A stretch of 64,000 nt of DNA from Acanthochromis polyacanthus (taxonomy: Eukaryota > Chordata > Actinopteri > Pomacentridae). Location: contig NC_067123.1 of assembly GCF_021347895.1 (NCBI RefSeq), positions 40,540,027 through 40,604,026 on the forward strand, written 5' to 3'. Positions 45,201 through 57,835 of the stretch are shown one piece after another. Below the pieces are notes generated by a model. The model saw nothing but the letters and a program-made list of their open reading frames with translations. It ran no database searches and had not been told where the DNA came from. The position numbers were made by a program, and so were the translations under genes. Position 1 is the stretch's first letter; each line of letters opens with the position of its first letter.

Positions 45201-48200
45201 TTGACACCAGGGGAAGTAAACTTTCAACTTCCGACAGTCCTTCAACATACGTGCTGTTCTATTAGGAAACCTAAAGAAATCTGTGTTAATTTTCCAAAAG
45301 GCCTTGTTCAAAAATTAACCAAAATGAAACTCTTTGCTCTAAACAAATTCTGCAAAAAATAAAAAATTCTGCACAGTTCAGTACAACTGAGAAGCATTTA
45401 GTAATTCAGCTCTAATTAACAATCACATGACAAAAAATCTGAAACTGTTCAGGCCCTGTTTACACAAATGGAAGCAAATTAAAAACTGAAGTATTCCAGT
45501 GTCTATATTATGCAGAGCCACATTTGTTTTTATCTTTTACAGTCTTGGTAACACCTGCAGGCATGTGGAAAAACATCCTGCATGTAAAATACAGAATACT
45601 CACATTCAGGAAGCTGAAATCTGAGAATTAGTTTTTTGTCCATTAAAAATAAACAAATATAAATAATCCTTACAGAAATTGATTTATCTTAATATTATTA
45701 ATATTAATAAATCCATTAATTTGGTCTTAGAAAATTGGAAAATATCTTTATAGTGTTTCCCAGAGCTCAATATGACGTTTTAAAGTGACTTGTTCAGTCA
45801 CAGATGAGCAAAAAAATAGAAAATACTCACATTCAGGAAGCTGGAATCTGAGAAAACGAACCCAAAATGAATTTATCATTAAAGGATCTAAAAGGTGAAA
45901 CCAGCTGAGTGTTATTTTGATTAAATGTTTGGATTTTGTTCTGTCACAGAGGAGCTAAAAAACAAACAACAGAACTAGTCATGGTTGTTCTGTTTCCATA
46001 GAGGGGAAGGGTTCAATAAATCTGACTACACTGAGAGCTTTTTTTCCAGTTTCCAGGGATCCAATAAGCCTTTCTTTTGACTTCCAGCCTGTCAGTAATT
46101 ATCTGCAGCCGGTATTGACTCGTCGTATTTCTGTTTACTGGATCTGCACGGTTGTTTTTTGGAATCAGCTTGCAGGAAGCTGAGAAGTGCTGAGCTCTGT
46201 TGTTTATTCCTGTATCAGTGCTGATGTTGAGTGTTTGTGTCCCTGCAGATGGGTGAAACAGGAGAACGAACTCAGTAAAAACGCTCAGCTCGGAGATTCA
46301 GGACCCAAACTGGACCTGGGCTTCAAGGAGGGACAGACCATCACACTCAACATAGGGGTGAGGACTGTACCATCACACTCAACATAGGGGTGAGGACTGT
46401 ACCATCACACTCAACATAGGGGTGAGGACTGTACCATCACACTCAGCATAGGGGTGAGGACTGTACCATCACACTCAACATAGGGGTGAGGACTGTACCA
46501 TCACACTCAGCATAGGGGTGAGGACTGTACCATCACACTCAGCATAGGGGTGAGGACTGTACCATCACACTCAGCATAGGGGTGAGGACTGTACCATCAC
46601 ACTCAGCATAGGGGTGAGGACTGTACCATCACACTCAGCATAGGGGTGAGGACTGTACCATCACACTCAGCATAGGGGTGAGAACAGTCTGACACACTGG
46701 AAACATCAAGCTTTTCCTCCAAAAGTCTTCTGAATAAACCGAGACAGGTGATGGACCGTTGAAGGCGTTTTAATCAGAAGTTAGCTTGCAAGTAGCGTTA
46801 TCTGAGATAAAACTTAAAAAATGTAATTAAAATGCGTTATTCTAAATATTTAAAAGACATAAATGAGCCCAAAACACATTTTTAACATCTGTTTACGCTC
46901 TCTGCAGCAAGGTAAAAAGAGAGATAAGCCCCGCCCCCAAGGCTCAGGTGGGTTTGGACTCCTCCCACCACCACCTGGAGGCAAGATAGCTCCTCCTCCT
47001 ACGTCAGGCTCGTCCAATCACAACATAGTCCAGCAGACGGGAGGCACAGCGACAGGTAGGACTGTTTACTATTACAGGGAAAAACTGTTTGAATGGTAAC
47101 CTATTAAGTTTTTTCATTTAGGTGAAATCCCGCGGAGGAGAAGTGCACGTGGCAGCAGGATGAAATATAAAAACACTCCCTGTTAAATCCTAAAAGAAAT
47201 TCAAATGACTAATCCCAGTCTGAGGTTGCAGCACAATGTCATGAATAGAATATGATTTAAAATGAATTTAACAGATCTCTGCATCATTCACCTGTAATCC
47301 TGTGGAACTCCTCCTTGATGTTCTGACAGGTTTGTGAGTAAAAGTCGTTTCAGAGCCAGGAACACTTTTCTGACTGTCCTCCATACAGTTGTCTTACTCT
47401 GCATCTCTGACATCATATAAAAACTTCCATTTGCAAAGAACCGCAGCGCAACACACAATATCTGCTGGATGTGAGAGCATGACTGGTTGGTAATGTAAAT
47501 GTAAGGACGGATTAGGTTGTTTATGTAGATTATGGACTTGAAACGATTATGAAACGGTACCGCTCAAACCGATAATTGTCCGGAAATGCGAGAACATTTA
47601 TGCGCGGTCTGATAACAATCTACCGACGAATATTTAATGATCTGTGCAGTAATGCTGCTCCTTTATCCACTGGATCGTTAATAAAAGCTGTTCTACGCCA
47701 AAACTCGCTCGCTTACTGACTGAATGAATGAGGAAATGAAACAGCGTGTGGCTGAAAGAGGGCGGAGACGGAGAGAAACTGGAGGTTTTTCTGAGTTTCC
47801 CTCATTTCAGGGTGAACAAACTCAGAGTTTTCACTAAACCTGCTTCATGAAACGAACCCGTGGAGTCAACATGGAAGTAAATGAACGTGCAGTCTGACAG
47901 GCTGGATGTTCTTCTGTTCTGTGTTTCAGGCTGATATATCTGTATTTCAAACCAGAATCTTGCCTCATGCAGCTTTAATCGACCTCATTTCGTCGTTACT
48001 GTGTTAATTAGTTGCTGTTAAACGACTCGTCTGAGCTTCAGGCTGCAGGAAAGGACTGAAATGTGTGTCAGCAGTTAATGAGATCTGTGTTTTTATCTGT
48101 GTTCTTGCCTGTCAGGATGCCTTCTGGAGCTGGACAGCAGTAACTCCAACACCGTGGTCCAGTCTAACCCTAGTTCAGATCTGTGGGGAGATTTCTCTGC

Positions 48201-49224
48201 TCCTGCAAGGTAGGAGATGATTTTACTGTAAAACACAGTTAGGATGTAACAGAAAACTACTTTCCACCTCTGATTCCGTCTCCACCATCATAACGCAACT
48301 TTTAATCTCTCAAATGAAACATAAGCACTGTAACAAACAAACAAACAAACAAACAGCAACACAGTCATATATCAGCAGCCAATAAAATGCTGTAAAATAC
48401 AGTAATTTTCCATAATTAACCCTCCTGCTGTCCTCATTTATGGTCACCAAAAATATTGTTTCCTTGTCTGAAAAAAATTCAGCAAAAAAATTCCCCAAAT
48501 TTCTGAAAATTTGCAAAACCTTCAGGAAGAAAATTCCAATAATTCCTTAAAAGTTTCCCTTAAAAGTTTTTTTGTTTTTTGTTTTTTTTAAAAAACAAAT
48601 TTGGCAAGAAAACTCTTGTAAATATTTTCAAAAAATGAGTAAAAATCTTCCAAAAAATCCTAAAAATATCTAAAGTGATTACATAAATATCAGTAAAACT
48701 TGTAATTTTTTCTTTAAGAACATTCACATAAAAATCAACCAAAATCCAGCAAAATTCACCGGATTTTGGTTGATGTTTTTTTTTTAAATATTCTAATATT
48801 TTTTTTTAGCATTTCTTTTTTTCCACCAAAAAATGTCCAGAAATTTCCCAAAAATGTTGAAAATGTGGACATCAGAAGTTTCACTGTGAAAATATAATTT
48901 TTTATCCACATTTTCAAACTTTAAAACGGTTAATTTGACCTGTAGGACGACACGAGGGTTACAAAAATAATATTCTGGTTTTCTTTTTTTGCTTTATGCC
49001 TCTTTAACTCTGAGTTTTCTCCTTCTAGTTCTGGCTGTTCTGTTTCTGTAGAGCTACAGGTCTTTATATCATAGTGAAAAATGAGTCCACAGTGAGGAAA
49101 AACGTGACAAAAACCACCCAGAAGCTGCTTGGAGCTCAGAGCTTTATGAACTTCTGTTTCTGCTTCCAGCTCCGTTCCGCCTCCGTCTCGACCACAGAAC
49201 TCCACCAACTGGATCCAGTTCTGA
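42204..49224 (+). CDS. necap1: NECAP1, adaptin-ear-binding endocytic protein
   Basis: Join 42204-42298, 43697-43797, 44681-44785, 44910-44991, 46249-46357, 46908-47055, 48116-48209, 49170-49224 (789 nt, 262 aa), all GT-AG and phase-consistent. The N-terminal PHear domain (about 1-135) begins [20 protein letters not shown] and includes [20 protein letters not shown] Pro-rich linker follows with the family motif LLPPPPGGK (182-190). Two WxxF motifs are in the tail: WGDF (237-240) and the C-terminal WIQF. In known NECAPs these bind the AP-2 alpha ear and the protein controls AP-2 activity at clathrin-coated pits, notably in neurons. DWKLD.PDW, LEDKVSG and the NWIQF end fit NECAP1 better than NECAP2. 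The gene is oriented away from the epsin gene. The fifth exon's donor is embedded in a tandem repeat. Confidence 0.93.
43060..43620 (+). repeat. Segmental duplication copy 2 in necap1 intron 1
   Basis: Second copy of the 41575-41880 block. It is split by an unrelated repeat fragment at about 43118-43348, while copy 1 is continuous at the same point. Confidence 0.7.
43118..43348. mobile_element. Retroelement-type repeat fragment inserted in the duplication
   Basis: TAGACTTTATTAATCTCACA and TAGTCTGATGGCAGTGGGG followed by GATGAAGGACCTGCGGTAGC belong to a common fish repeat I remember as a LINE-like 3' end. The exact family cannot be named. It interrupts the duplicated block. Confidence 0.55.
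44172..44478 (-). repeat. Interspersed teleost repeat, reverse copy in necap1 intron 2
   Basis: Reverse complement of the family at 15472-15805: GTGGTTAGCACCGTCACCTC at its start, CCTCAGCATATTTCTGGACT and CTACACAAACAGACAAACAA within, and CTCATTAGGGTCATGAGG at its end. The ATGG tail is missing. Confidence 0.7.
46338..46690 (+). repeat. 32-bp tandem repeat that multiplies a necap1 splice donor
   Basis: Eleven copies of a 32-bp unit. The first contains the last 20 bases of necap1 exon 5 and its donor (CATAGGGGTGAGGAC); ten more follow in the intron, differing mainly by AACATAG versus AGCATAG. Every copy has the same GGG/GTGAG donor sequence. Because 32 is not a multiple of three, and a TAG lies in the first extra unit (46385-46387), use of any downstream donor would add a premature stop. 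Confidence 0.95.
48416..48961. mobile_element. piggyBac-like TTAA MITE, copy 2
   Basis: TTAACCCTCCTGCTGTCCTC at the left and GGACGACACGAGGGTTA at the right, with interior closely related to 25508-26021. The last base of the right TTAA is changed to C. It lies in the final necap1 intron. Confidence 0.8.
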
Positions 49225-50476
49225 GCCGTCGATCACGTCGGTTGTGGTTTCTCATCTCACCTGCATCTGTGTCTGTCGCTTCCCATGCATCACGCTGAGA
49301 GTAACTCCCACACACTGATCCCACAGAAACAGAGCTGCAGAATCATCTTTCTGTCCAGCGTTCCCCACAGGAGACGAAGCATCAACGAGTCGAAGCCATC
49401 AACATGAAATGAGCCATTCTGAGGACATCTAAGGGCTACGAGCAGCAGCTGTTCCTCCCCTGCAGGTGGCGCTCTGAGCAGAGCTTCATCTCTGATCTGG
49501 AGGTCTTTATTTGTCTCTGCAGCAGCTCCGCCTGCAGGCACAGCAGAGAACTACACCTCAACAAGTCGCTGTGAAGTCTGTACACATTAGAGGAAGGAGA
49601 TGCTGACCATCTTGTGACGCTCTAGGATTGGAGTTTAGATGTGATTCTTGTCTTAAAGCCTCATTAGATGGATAAATTTCAGATCGCAGCACTGATTAGA
49701 ATATAAACCCTGAAAGAAAAGAACATTCTGTGACACATAATGGCATTAGAAACAGCTTTTCCACAAAGAAAAATAAGATTTTTAGTCTGAATTAGGGATC
49801 ATTTCAGGAGCTTTGTCTTAAAATTACATACATAGCTGTAAACCTCCTCATATCTGATGTGCAATTTGATGCCAAATATTGCATTATAAATCAGTTAATT
49901 GATGCATTTTCCAAGCATTAGTTCAGATCTTTTCCTTAAATCACCTTTATTAGATGATCAGGAAGGACCCATGGTGGAGTATTTAGTGTGTCTGGATGAG
50001 ATACTGCAGGTAAAATGTGTTCATATAAATATATCTACACCAGGTCACGCTGCTTAAATCTTGAGAATTTGTGTTTACAATCTAAAATCGTGTTTTTGTT
50101 TACTTCTGGGTTCTTTTTTTGTTGTCGCAGAGCTGAACTCAGACACGGATTCTTTACTGTCGTATATTTACATTTTTAAATGAGCTAAAGAGTTAAATAG
50201 TGCATATCGTTCTGCTGTTTGTCTGCTGGAGGTAAATTTAAAACTACTGAAATACTTGTTCACCCCAAACATGCCGTTAATTTGCCTGTTTGATCGTCTA
50301 GCTGGAATGAGAACTGTAGGATCGTCTTCAGAACGTCCTGTTTTACGCTGAAGGATTGTTTTTTAGTTCCTAACGGGAAAGATACAGTCTGCAGAGCTGC
50401 ACTTTAAGCACTAAATATGCAGTTTGTAATTAAAATTACCCAGATTTAAAGTTAAAGGTTGAGGAAGCTGTTAAAC
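49225..50476. other. necap1 3' UTR and flank
   Basis: The first part should be necap1 3' UTR. No clear AATAAA was found close to the stop. No other feature recognised. Confidence 0.4.
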
Positions 50477-51226
50477 CAGGGCTGTCCAACATGAGGCCCG
50501 TGGTCCAAAAGCGGTCCTCCAGAGGGTCAAATCCGGCCCTCAAAGTGTAAAAATTACAGAGAAGACATTAACTGCAGATTGTAAATTAGTAAAACTATAA
50601 ATTTAAAATCATTTCTAGACCATGACAAGTTGTTTGGATCAGAAAGTAAAATACTAGATTGTTATTTGTCATTTTGTGTCTCATTTTTATAACGTTTTGT
50701 CTTGTTTTTGTTGTTTTTTTGTCATTTGATGTTTTTGTCGTTTCGTGTTTCTTTTTTGTCTCCCTTGTGTTGTTTGTATACTTTTTGTCATTTTGCAACT
50801 TTTTTGTCAAATTTTTTTGCCTCTCTCTTTGTTTTTTTGCGTCGTTTGTGACATTTTTTCATTTTTGTCTTATTTTTGTCTGACTTTTGTCGGTTGTGTC
50901 ACGTTTTTGTCGTTTTGTGTTTCCTTTTTGTCTCATTTGTGTTTTTTGCCTTATTTTTGTCATTTTGTGTTTTGCGTCGTTCATTGTTTTTGTGCATTGT
51001 TTTTGCCGTTTTGTGTGGTTTTTTTGGTCTACTTTTTTTGCCGTTTCTTGTTTTTGTCGTTTGTCCATTTTGTGAAAATTTTCAGAATGTATTTTTTCGC
51101 ACTGAAACAAAGGAACCTTTAGGAGTTGTGGTTCTTTATAGGTTATTGTGCTGTGGTTTTACTGGTCCCTGGAGATCAAACTGGGCTGAATGTGGAACCT
51201 GAACTCAGACCAGTTTGACACCCCTG
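50477..51226. mobile_element. hAT-like non-autonomous element with T-rich interior, copy 2
   Basis: CAGGGCTGTCCAACATGAGG at the left and GTTTGACACCCCTG at the right form inverted ends of the hAT type. The interior 50660-51080 is a TTTTGTC/TTTTTGTC tract on the plus strand, as in copy 1 at 26870. Flanks (TGTTAAAC and CTCTAAAC) are only partly alike. Confidence 0.65.
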
Positions 51227-54200
51227 CTCTAAACAGTCCCTCAGTGAAGTGTGATGATGAGAAAACAGGCTTGAACAGGGATTAAATTCAGTTTCCTGCT
51301 TTTTAGACGTGTTTTACTGGAAAAATGTTTAAGGAGCTGCACTTAAAATGCAGTGAGAGTCCTGTGGTGGATTTATGCTTAATGCAACATGTTCAGCTCC
51401 AGATGCAGGAGTGACAGAAGAGCTGGACAATCTGAGGACAGTATCTGGAATTTAAAAGCTTCAGAGTCAGAGAAGATCAGCAAACTGGAGCCAGCAGCTA
51501 GTTAGCTTAGCTTAGCTTAGCTTAGCTTAGCTTTGCACCTGTGAACACATTATATTGTGTTAAATTCCTGTTTCTTTCAGTCGTGCTAACACTGAGTTAA
51601 AGAATGATGTGCTATAATCCTCTGGTGGCCTGGAATAAGACACAAAAAGCTCCTTTATCGAGCTCTGAGTGAAAACCTAAAATGATTGTTTCCTCCTGAA
51701 TGTCTTCATGGCAGCAGATGAAATGTTTGGATTGTGTTTACAGGACCTTTGGCTTCTGAAGCTGTTTTGACTGTGAATTAATTTGCATAAAGTTTTCAGA
51801 TTTGCTGTATTTAAACTGGCATTAAGCTGTAGGGCTGCTGGATAAATCTTACATGTGTGTTGTGTTTACATCGCTCCCACTGCTGGCTGAGATTTAAAAA
51901 CAGAAACGTTTCCCATTCCTCTCTCATTCCACCGCTGCTGTAAAGTTACCGGACTAACACTTTGATTTATGACCAATTTAATGAGAAAGAGGCAATAAAT
52001 CCTTTCAAAGGATGTGTGGTGTTCTTATTTCTACACTCGGACACAGTTCAGTTCTACGTTGTTTTCATTCATTATTGTCCTTTTATTAGTTTTAGGAAAC
52101 AGTTCTGAACCCGACCCGTCAGCAGTAAGCTGTGAGAACATGAAGGCTGAATAAATAAAACAGGGCAGGAGCTGTTTGATGACAGTAGATGAGCCTCCAA
52201 CACCACAACAGACACAGTGATCCATCATCTGAAGGTCGACAGAATACCAGCGTGACAGAACAGGGTCAGTAGAAACAGCTGATTAAACGCCTTCAATCAC
52301 CAGAGGGACACAAAGCTGACACATTATTTTTCTTTCACTATTACCAATATCTGGAAAATATTTTTTTTCTGATTTAAATACATTAAGGAAAGAATGTCAC
52401 GACTGGAATATGCTGCTTCTGCCACCACGACTCGACCCCAGGAAAGTGAAAGAAAACGTACAGAAGCATGGAAAGTGGACTGATAACTCTCTACACTGTA
52501 TTTTAGCTGCTCTGACATGAATAAAGGGTTAAATACGTCCTCCACCACGGTCCATTTCAGGAGTCAGACTCTATCAGAAGCTAACTGGGGAAGAAAGACA
52601 GACGGTCATAGAAATATTACATCAGGTTGTGAGCTCGGTGACCGGCAGCTTTTAGCTCTGCTGACAGACAGAAAGAGAGAGCCACAGACAGCTGGTTCTC
52701 TATAAACTTCATCTGGAACTCCATTTATCTTCCTCTGATTGTGTCATCGCCTCTGAGGACACTTTAGCCTTTTGATATCTGTCTAAACCGAAGATAAAAC
52801 ACCACTGAGCATGTTTGGTCACAGGTCTGCAGGGTTAAAACCTGTATGAGAAGATCTGATGGTTAAATGAGAACATGAACGTGTGGTGAGTGGCAGCACC
52901 AGTTAGAATTCAGCAAACATCTTAGTGAGAATACTGAGTGTTCAGGACAGTTTGTAGAATCCTGAAAATTTCAAAAAGCAAACTGAGGTTTAACCCTCGA
53001 CACCATTTATCAGAGCCAGAAACTGTAAAAACAGAAAGAACAAGACAATCTCTCACAGAGCAGATTTTACTCCTCCAAGGCTGCTCAGTTGTTGTGAAAT
53101 TTCCAACGGATGTGTTCTGCATGTGTACGTTATGTACGGATACCGGATCACGTGACCTAAATATGGAGCAGGAACTGATGGACTCTGAAACCCCCCCCCC
53201 CACACACACACACACACACACAGTTTAATCAGTTGTTCCTTGGGTCATTTCTGATGGATAAGTCCTGATAAGTCCTCAGAGGTGGATTTGTAGTAGGATC
53301 ACAATCAGCTGATGTAGTGTTCACTGGTTGTCATGGTTACAGTGACGCCGTGCTGCTATCTGGCAATGATACAGAAACCTTTAACCAATCTGTGCACAAA
53401 TTTGTGCAGAACGTACTCAAAAAAAATCTTCTTTTCCTGTTCACGTTCTGTCCAAAATATTAAAATTCAATATTTTTCTGACTTTATAGTTTGATTTAAG
53501 GCATCATAACTGTGCATGGAGGACATTTTTGAGTTCCCATGATCTTTCCATAGAGGTACTTTATGTTGTAATGAAAAATGAGCCTACAGTGACAAATAAT
53601 GCAGGTTTGTGTGATTTAAATGTGACGGGAACACCATGTCCACGTGTGTGAGGATGTCTAATCTCTCTGTAATCCACACTGAGCAGCACATCTCTCCAGA
53701 ACACCTTCATCCATGTGTCATTTTGACAGACTGCTTTCGAGCCGAGCATAGATTACACAGAAATCGGGGGCTTTTAATAAACTCGATCCCGCTGCGTGCT
53801 CACAGGAGTATTAGTTTCATTTTCCAGAGAACTTCCTCATCTATCACCATCAGCATGGAGGGGAATCAAATTTAAAGATCCAGTCTGTAACCCAGATACA
53901 GACCGTAGAATAGTCCCAACAGCTGGAGATTTTGGCATTTTGTTTTTAATATCTGAAGCTTTTTAAACACAAATAGAAACTTTGGATCCTCAAACACTGA
54001 TGTTAAGTTTCACTGCAGTCCTTTAACTTTCGTCAACTTCATGCCATTTTGGTGCATCGTCTGGAATCTGAGCCTCAGATGAAAGAAAACTGATCTGCTA
54101 ATGATGCTAAAGGGAATCACAGAAGTCATTCTGATGAATATCTGTGCCAAATAACTACAGCTATTCCAGTTCCACACCACCAGCACGCCTTTAAATTAAC

Positions 54201-55870
54201 CTGATTCATGTATTTAACACAAAAATCACACAAACTTATCATCTCTGCAACGACCGCTGCAGAATAAAGGCTTGTGTTGTTTCCTCATAGAGTCAGTCCG
54301 TCTGTCCAGAGCGTCTGGTACCGGTCGGACAGACAGACTGAGGTCACTGAAGGTAAACTGAGCCTCGCATCGCCTTCATCAGCACTTCGTAAAATAAATA
54401 GACAAGTAAATTTTAACTTGGCTGAGAGCTGTGATGAGAAGAATTCGTGGTCGGTGCCCAGAGACGAGTCTGAAAACGACGTGTACCCGTTACAGGAGAT
54501 CAGTTCTCCTCCTTCACATCCAAATGTGGCACCAGGGTTTGGAAACATGCAGCTCTGGAGCTCCAACTGAACTAAAATCACCTGCAGAACTGCAGAAAAT
54601 TTAAGGCCAGTTGGTGCCAACCGTGCACAAAACCGTTTTAGCTTTATAGCTTGGCGCTTTTGCACATCTATTTTGATGTCTGTGTTTTGTCATGAACCGG
54701 TCTGTAACTCAGTGCGTTGTCTAGTTCAGGTCCCTTAGTGTTGTTTGTCAGTGACTCAGTGTTGTTTTGTTGCCTTATTCGAGGACAGGTTTCTCTTGAG
54801 AATGAGACCTTGTGTCTCAATGAGATTATTTGCATAAATAAAGGTTAAATAAAGAGAAGAAGAATCTATAAGGGTACACTTTGTGTAGGTCTCACCATCA
54901 ACTCAAGTACACAAATGTTTGACCAGACTGAAAGTCCTGTATCTCTATGGAAACAACCACAGCTAGAGGGTGTCTTCTGTGCACCGACAGATATAAAAAC
55001 CCTAAATCATAATCCAAGAGTTCTGATCCAACCTCTAGGATCAGCTGGATGTAAAGATCACCAGGTGTTACTGGTTCAGGTGAAGGAATTTATTGCTCAG
55101 TAGAACATTTAACATAAAAGTGGTCAAACAAAGAAAACAAGGCTGGTGGGTGTTTCTAGATAAAGGAACAAAACAAAAGCAAATGAAGGTTAACAGAGTT
55201 CACAAACTAAACACAAACAGAACAACTAAACTCCCGAAACAAAACCAGAACCCAGCAGCAACACCCACCGCAAGGAACAAGAACTCACACAAACAGAACT
55301 AACTGGACTAAACTGAACACACACATTTAACACACAGAGACTCAATCTACAAATAGTTTCCCATGAAGTTAGCAAACTGCTAACAGGAGCTACAGTCTCC
55401 ACTATGACTGGAGGCTCCTCATTGATCTATCAGCCAATACAACCCGGTCTCACGGGGATTCGTGAAACTGTCACGTAAGTTTTAGTTTCGGTTTCAGAAG
55501 CTCTAGATGTCTGTAATCACCCCCCAGTGGATACAGAACTGAGGGACCAGACCAGACCAGAATCACACAGAGGCAACCAAACCAAACCAGACTGAGAGTT
55601 CTGGTTGTAGATATAATCATGTGTGGTGATTGCTGGGGTCTTCTGGGAGGAGGCGTTGTGGTGGTGGACCAATCTGAGGTGTGGAGGAGCAGGTCTGGAG
55701 CTCCAAGATCATCACTCCTCATGAGGACCAGGTGGGATCTGCAGCTCAGTCTGCATCCAGCTGGAATCAATCACAGTTCAAAACACTCGGCCATCAGCTG
55801 CCGAAACACAAAGAAAAAGTTACATTTCTTTGATTATTTATTTTACAAAACATATAATGAATCTCGAATC
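51227..55870. other. Gene-free AT-rich intergenic DNA
   Basis: No exon chain, RNA or full transposon recognised. Small items: a TTAGC run (about 51507-51531), a C9/AC tract (53191-53222), and a short stretch at about 54795-54855 (GAGACCTTGTGTCTCAATGA then ATAAATAAAGGTTAAATAAA) resembling the 3' end of a fish LINE. Confidence 0.45.
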
Positions 55871-55918
55871 TAGATAGATAGACAGATAGACAGATAGACA
55901 GACAGACAGATAGACAGA

Positions 55919-55982
<64 letters not shown>

Positions 55983-56029
55983 TATATAGATATATAGATA
56001 TATAGATAGATAGATAGATAGATAGATAT
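55871..56029. repeat. GATA/GACA (Bkm-type) microsatellite
   Basis: About 160 bases of mixed GATA and GACA tetranucleotides with a short TATAGA variant block near 55982-56010. This is the repeat class first noted as enriched on some vertebrate sex chromosomes, though it also occurs on autosomes. Confidence 0.95.
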
Positions 56030-57478
56030 CCAAACAACAGAAAGGTTCTACCATTTTATTGTTCTATAAAATAATATGATCCATTTATAATATCAGACAC
56101 ATATCAGACACAGCCACAGTTGCTGTTAGGAAGTCCTGGGATGCTAACAGCGCTTAACTTTAATGCAACATATCAGGTGAAATGTCAGGAGAGGATGGGG
56201 ATAGCTCTCAGGTCGGCAGCCAGCGTCTCCTCGGTGATTAAACTGTCTCCCTTAACAAGCTCGCTAATTCATGACTTCTGGCTCAGGATGGTTTATTAAA
56301 TAACCTGGAGGTGTTTCTGCTCACAGTCTCCGTTTAACCATGCGTCTTTATCAAGTCCAGAAGTAGTCGTTCATTCAGCGCAGAAGCTGGTGAACTCTAG
56401 GACGCTGGATGTTGGGATGATTTAGGTGCTCAAAGGTCAGAGGTTAGAGTCACTGATGATCATGTTTTAGTCTGAAGTTTAACATGAACCGACACCTTAA
56501 CGGGACGACTTCAGAGTTCAGGGGCTCATGTTGGTTATTATGCTAATTCTTTTAGTTTTGCTTAACAATGTCAGCCCTCCAGAAACCGAAGAAACGAGCC
56601 TTATTTTTGGCTTGATCGGCTCAACTGATGTGGAGAAGGTTTCACAAGCAAACGCTGATCTGAACTGAAGATATGATAGTGGCTAAGAATGGATTTACAG
56701 GGTATCATCTGGTGAAAGGTGATCTGTGTCGGTGTGGAGGCCTCAGAAACAGATCAGGTAAACAAGGCCCGTCTATCTTACCTAACACCACGTTTAACTG
56801 CTGTGTTTCAGGCCTCGGCTCCTTTTCATTACCGCCATAAATTACAGTCAAAATAAACTGTGAAACAGCGGTATTTTTTTCAGCTTTGAATAACTCTGTA
56901 GAAACCCAACGTCAGCACAGGTCTCTGTTCACGAACTCATGAAACTCAATACAGTACATTGTCGTGGGGTTTAATGTACATATTTAAGCAGCTGGGTATT
57001 TTTTAAATTAATTTGTTGTAATCTACTGTCTAAAGATTGTCTGGACTAAACACAGATGCTTAGTTAGCTGTTATATTTATCATTTTACCCAAACAAATCA
57101 TGATAGTCAGTGGTTTTTGTAGAATGCTGTTCGCAATATCAACTGAAAAGTATTTTTTTAAAAAACAGAATTAATTTTTGATCCCTGAACTACTCATCTG
57201 GGAAGTCTACTTCCTTCAGAAAGTTGAGATATTTCTTCAGCATGTCTTCAGTCTATATGGCTCGTATCAGAAAAAATCTTGGGAAAATGAACCATTTACA
57301 CGAATCAGGTTTTGTTAAAGACAAAAAATTCTGTCCCGAACAGTTCAACCATGAAGTCACATGACTTTTTGGTTGAACTGCAGGCTGTGTTTATCCAGAG
57401 CAGATAGGAGACACGTATGGACACAAATCAAAAAATGTAAATGGTAACATGTCTACTGGATGTAGAGTCACCAGTATG
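56030..57478. other. Intergenic DNA without recognised features
   Basis: No coding exons, RNA genes or repeats identified on either strand. Confidence 0.4.
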
Positions 57479-57835
57479 GTTCTTTGTGGTTGTTTTGTGT
57501 CTCTGTTTGTGGTCGTTTTGTGTCTCTTTGTGGTCGTTTGTGTCTTTTTGAGGTTGTTTTGTGTCTCTCTGTGGTTGTTTTGTGTCTCTCTGTGGTTGTT
57601 TTGTGTCTCTATGTGGTTGTTTTGTGTCTTTTTGTGGTCGTTTTCTGTCTCTTTGTGATTGTTTTGTGTCTTTGTGGTTGTTTTGTGTCTTTTTGTGGTC
57701 GTTTTGTGTCTTTTTGTGGTTGTTGTGTGTGTCTTTGTGGTCGTTTTGTGTCTCTTTGTGGTTGTTTGTGTCTTTTTGAGGTTGTTTTGTGTCTCTCTGT
57801 GGTTGTTTTGTGTCTCTTTGAGGTTGTTTTGTGCC
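57479..57835. repeat. Strand-biased GT-rich minisatellite
   Basis: About 17 units of 20-23 bases built on TTTTGTGTCTCTTTGTGGT, with CTCTGTGG, TTTTGAGG and TATGTGG variants. All three forward frames and a minus frame stay open through it, giving Cys/Val/Leu-rich or Thr/Lys/His-rich shadows that are not proteins. Confidence 0.92.

Noticed and set aside
46338..46690. Regular 32-bp repeats that could look like a CRISPR array
   Set aside because: The units are contiguous with no unique spacers, lie in a vertebrate intron, and copy a splice junction.
50659..51202. Phe/Val/Cys-rich frames resembling membrane proteins
   Set aside because: Product of the T-rich interior of a hAT-like element; all frames look hydrophobic for the same reason.
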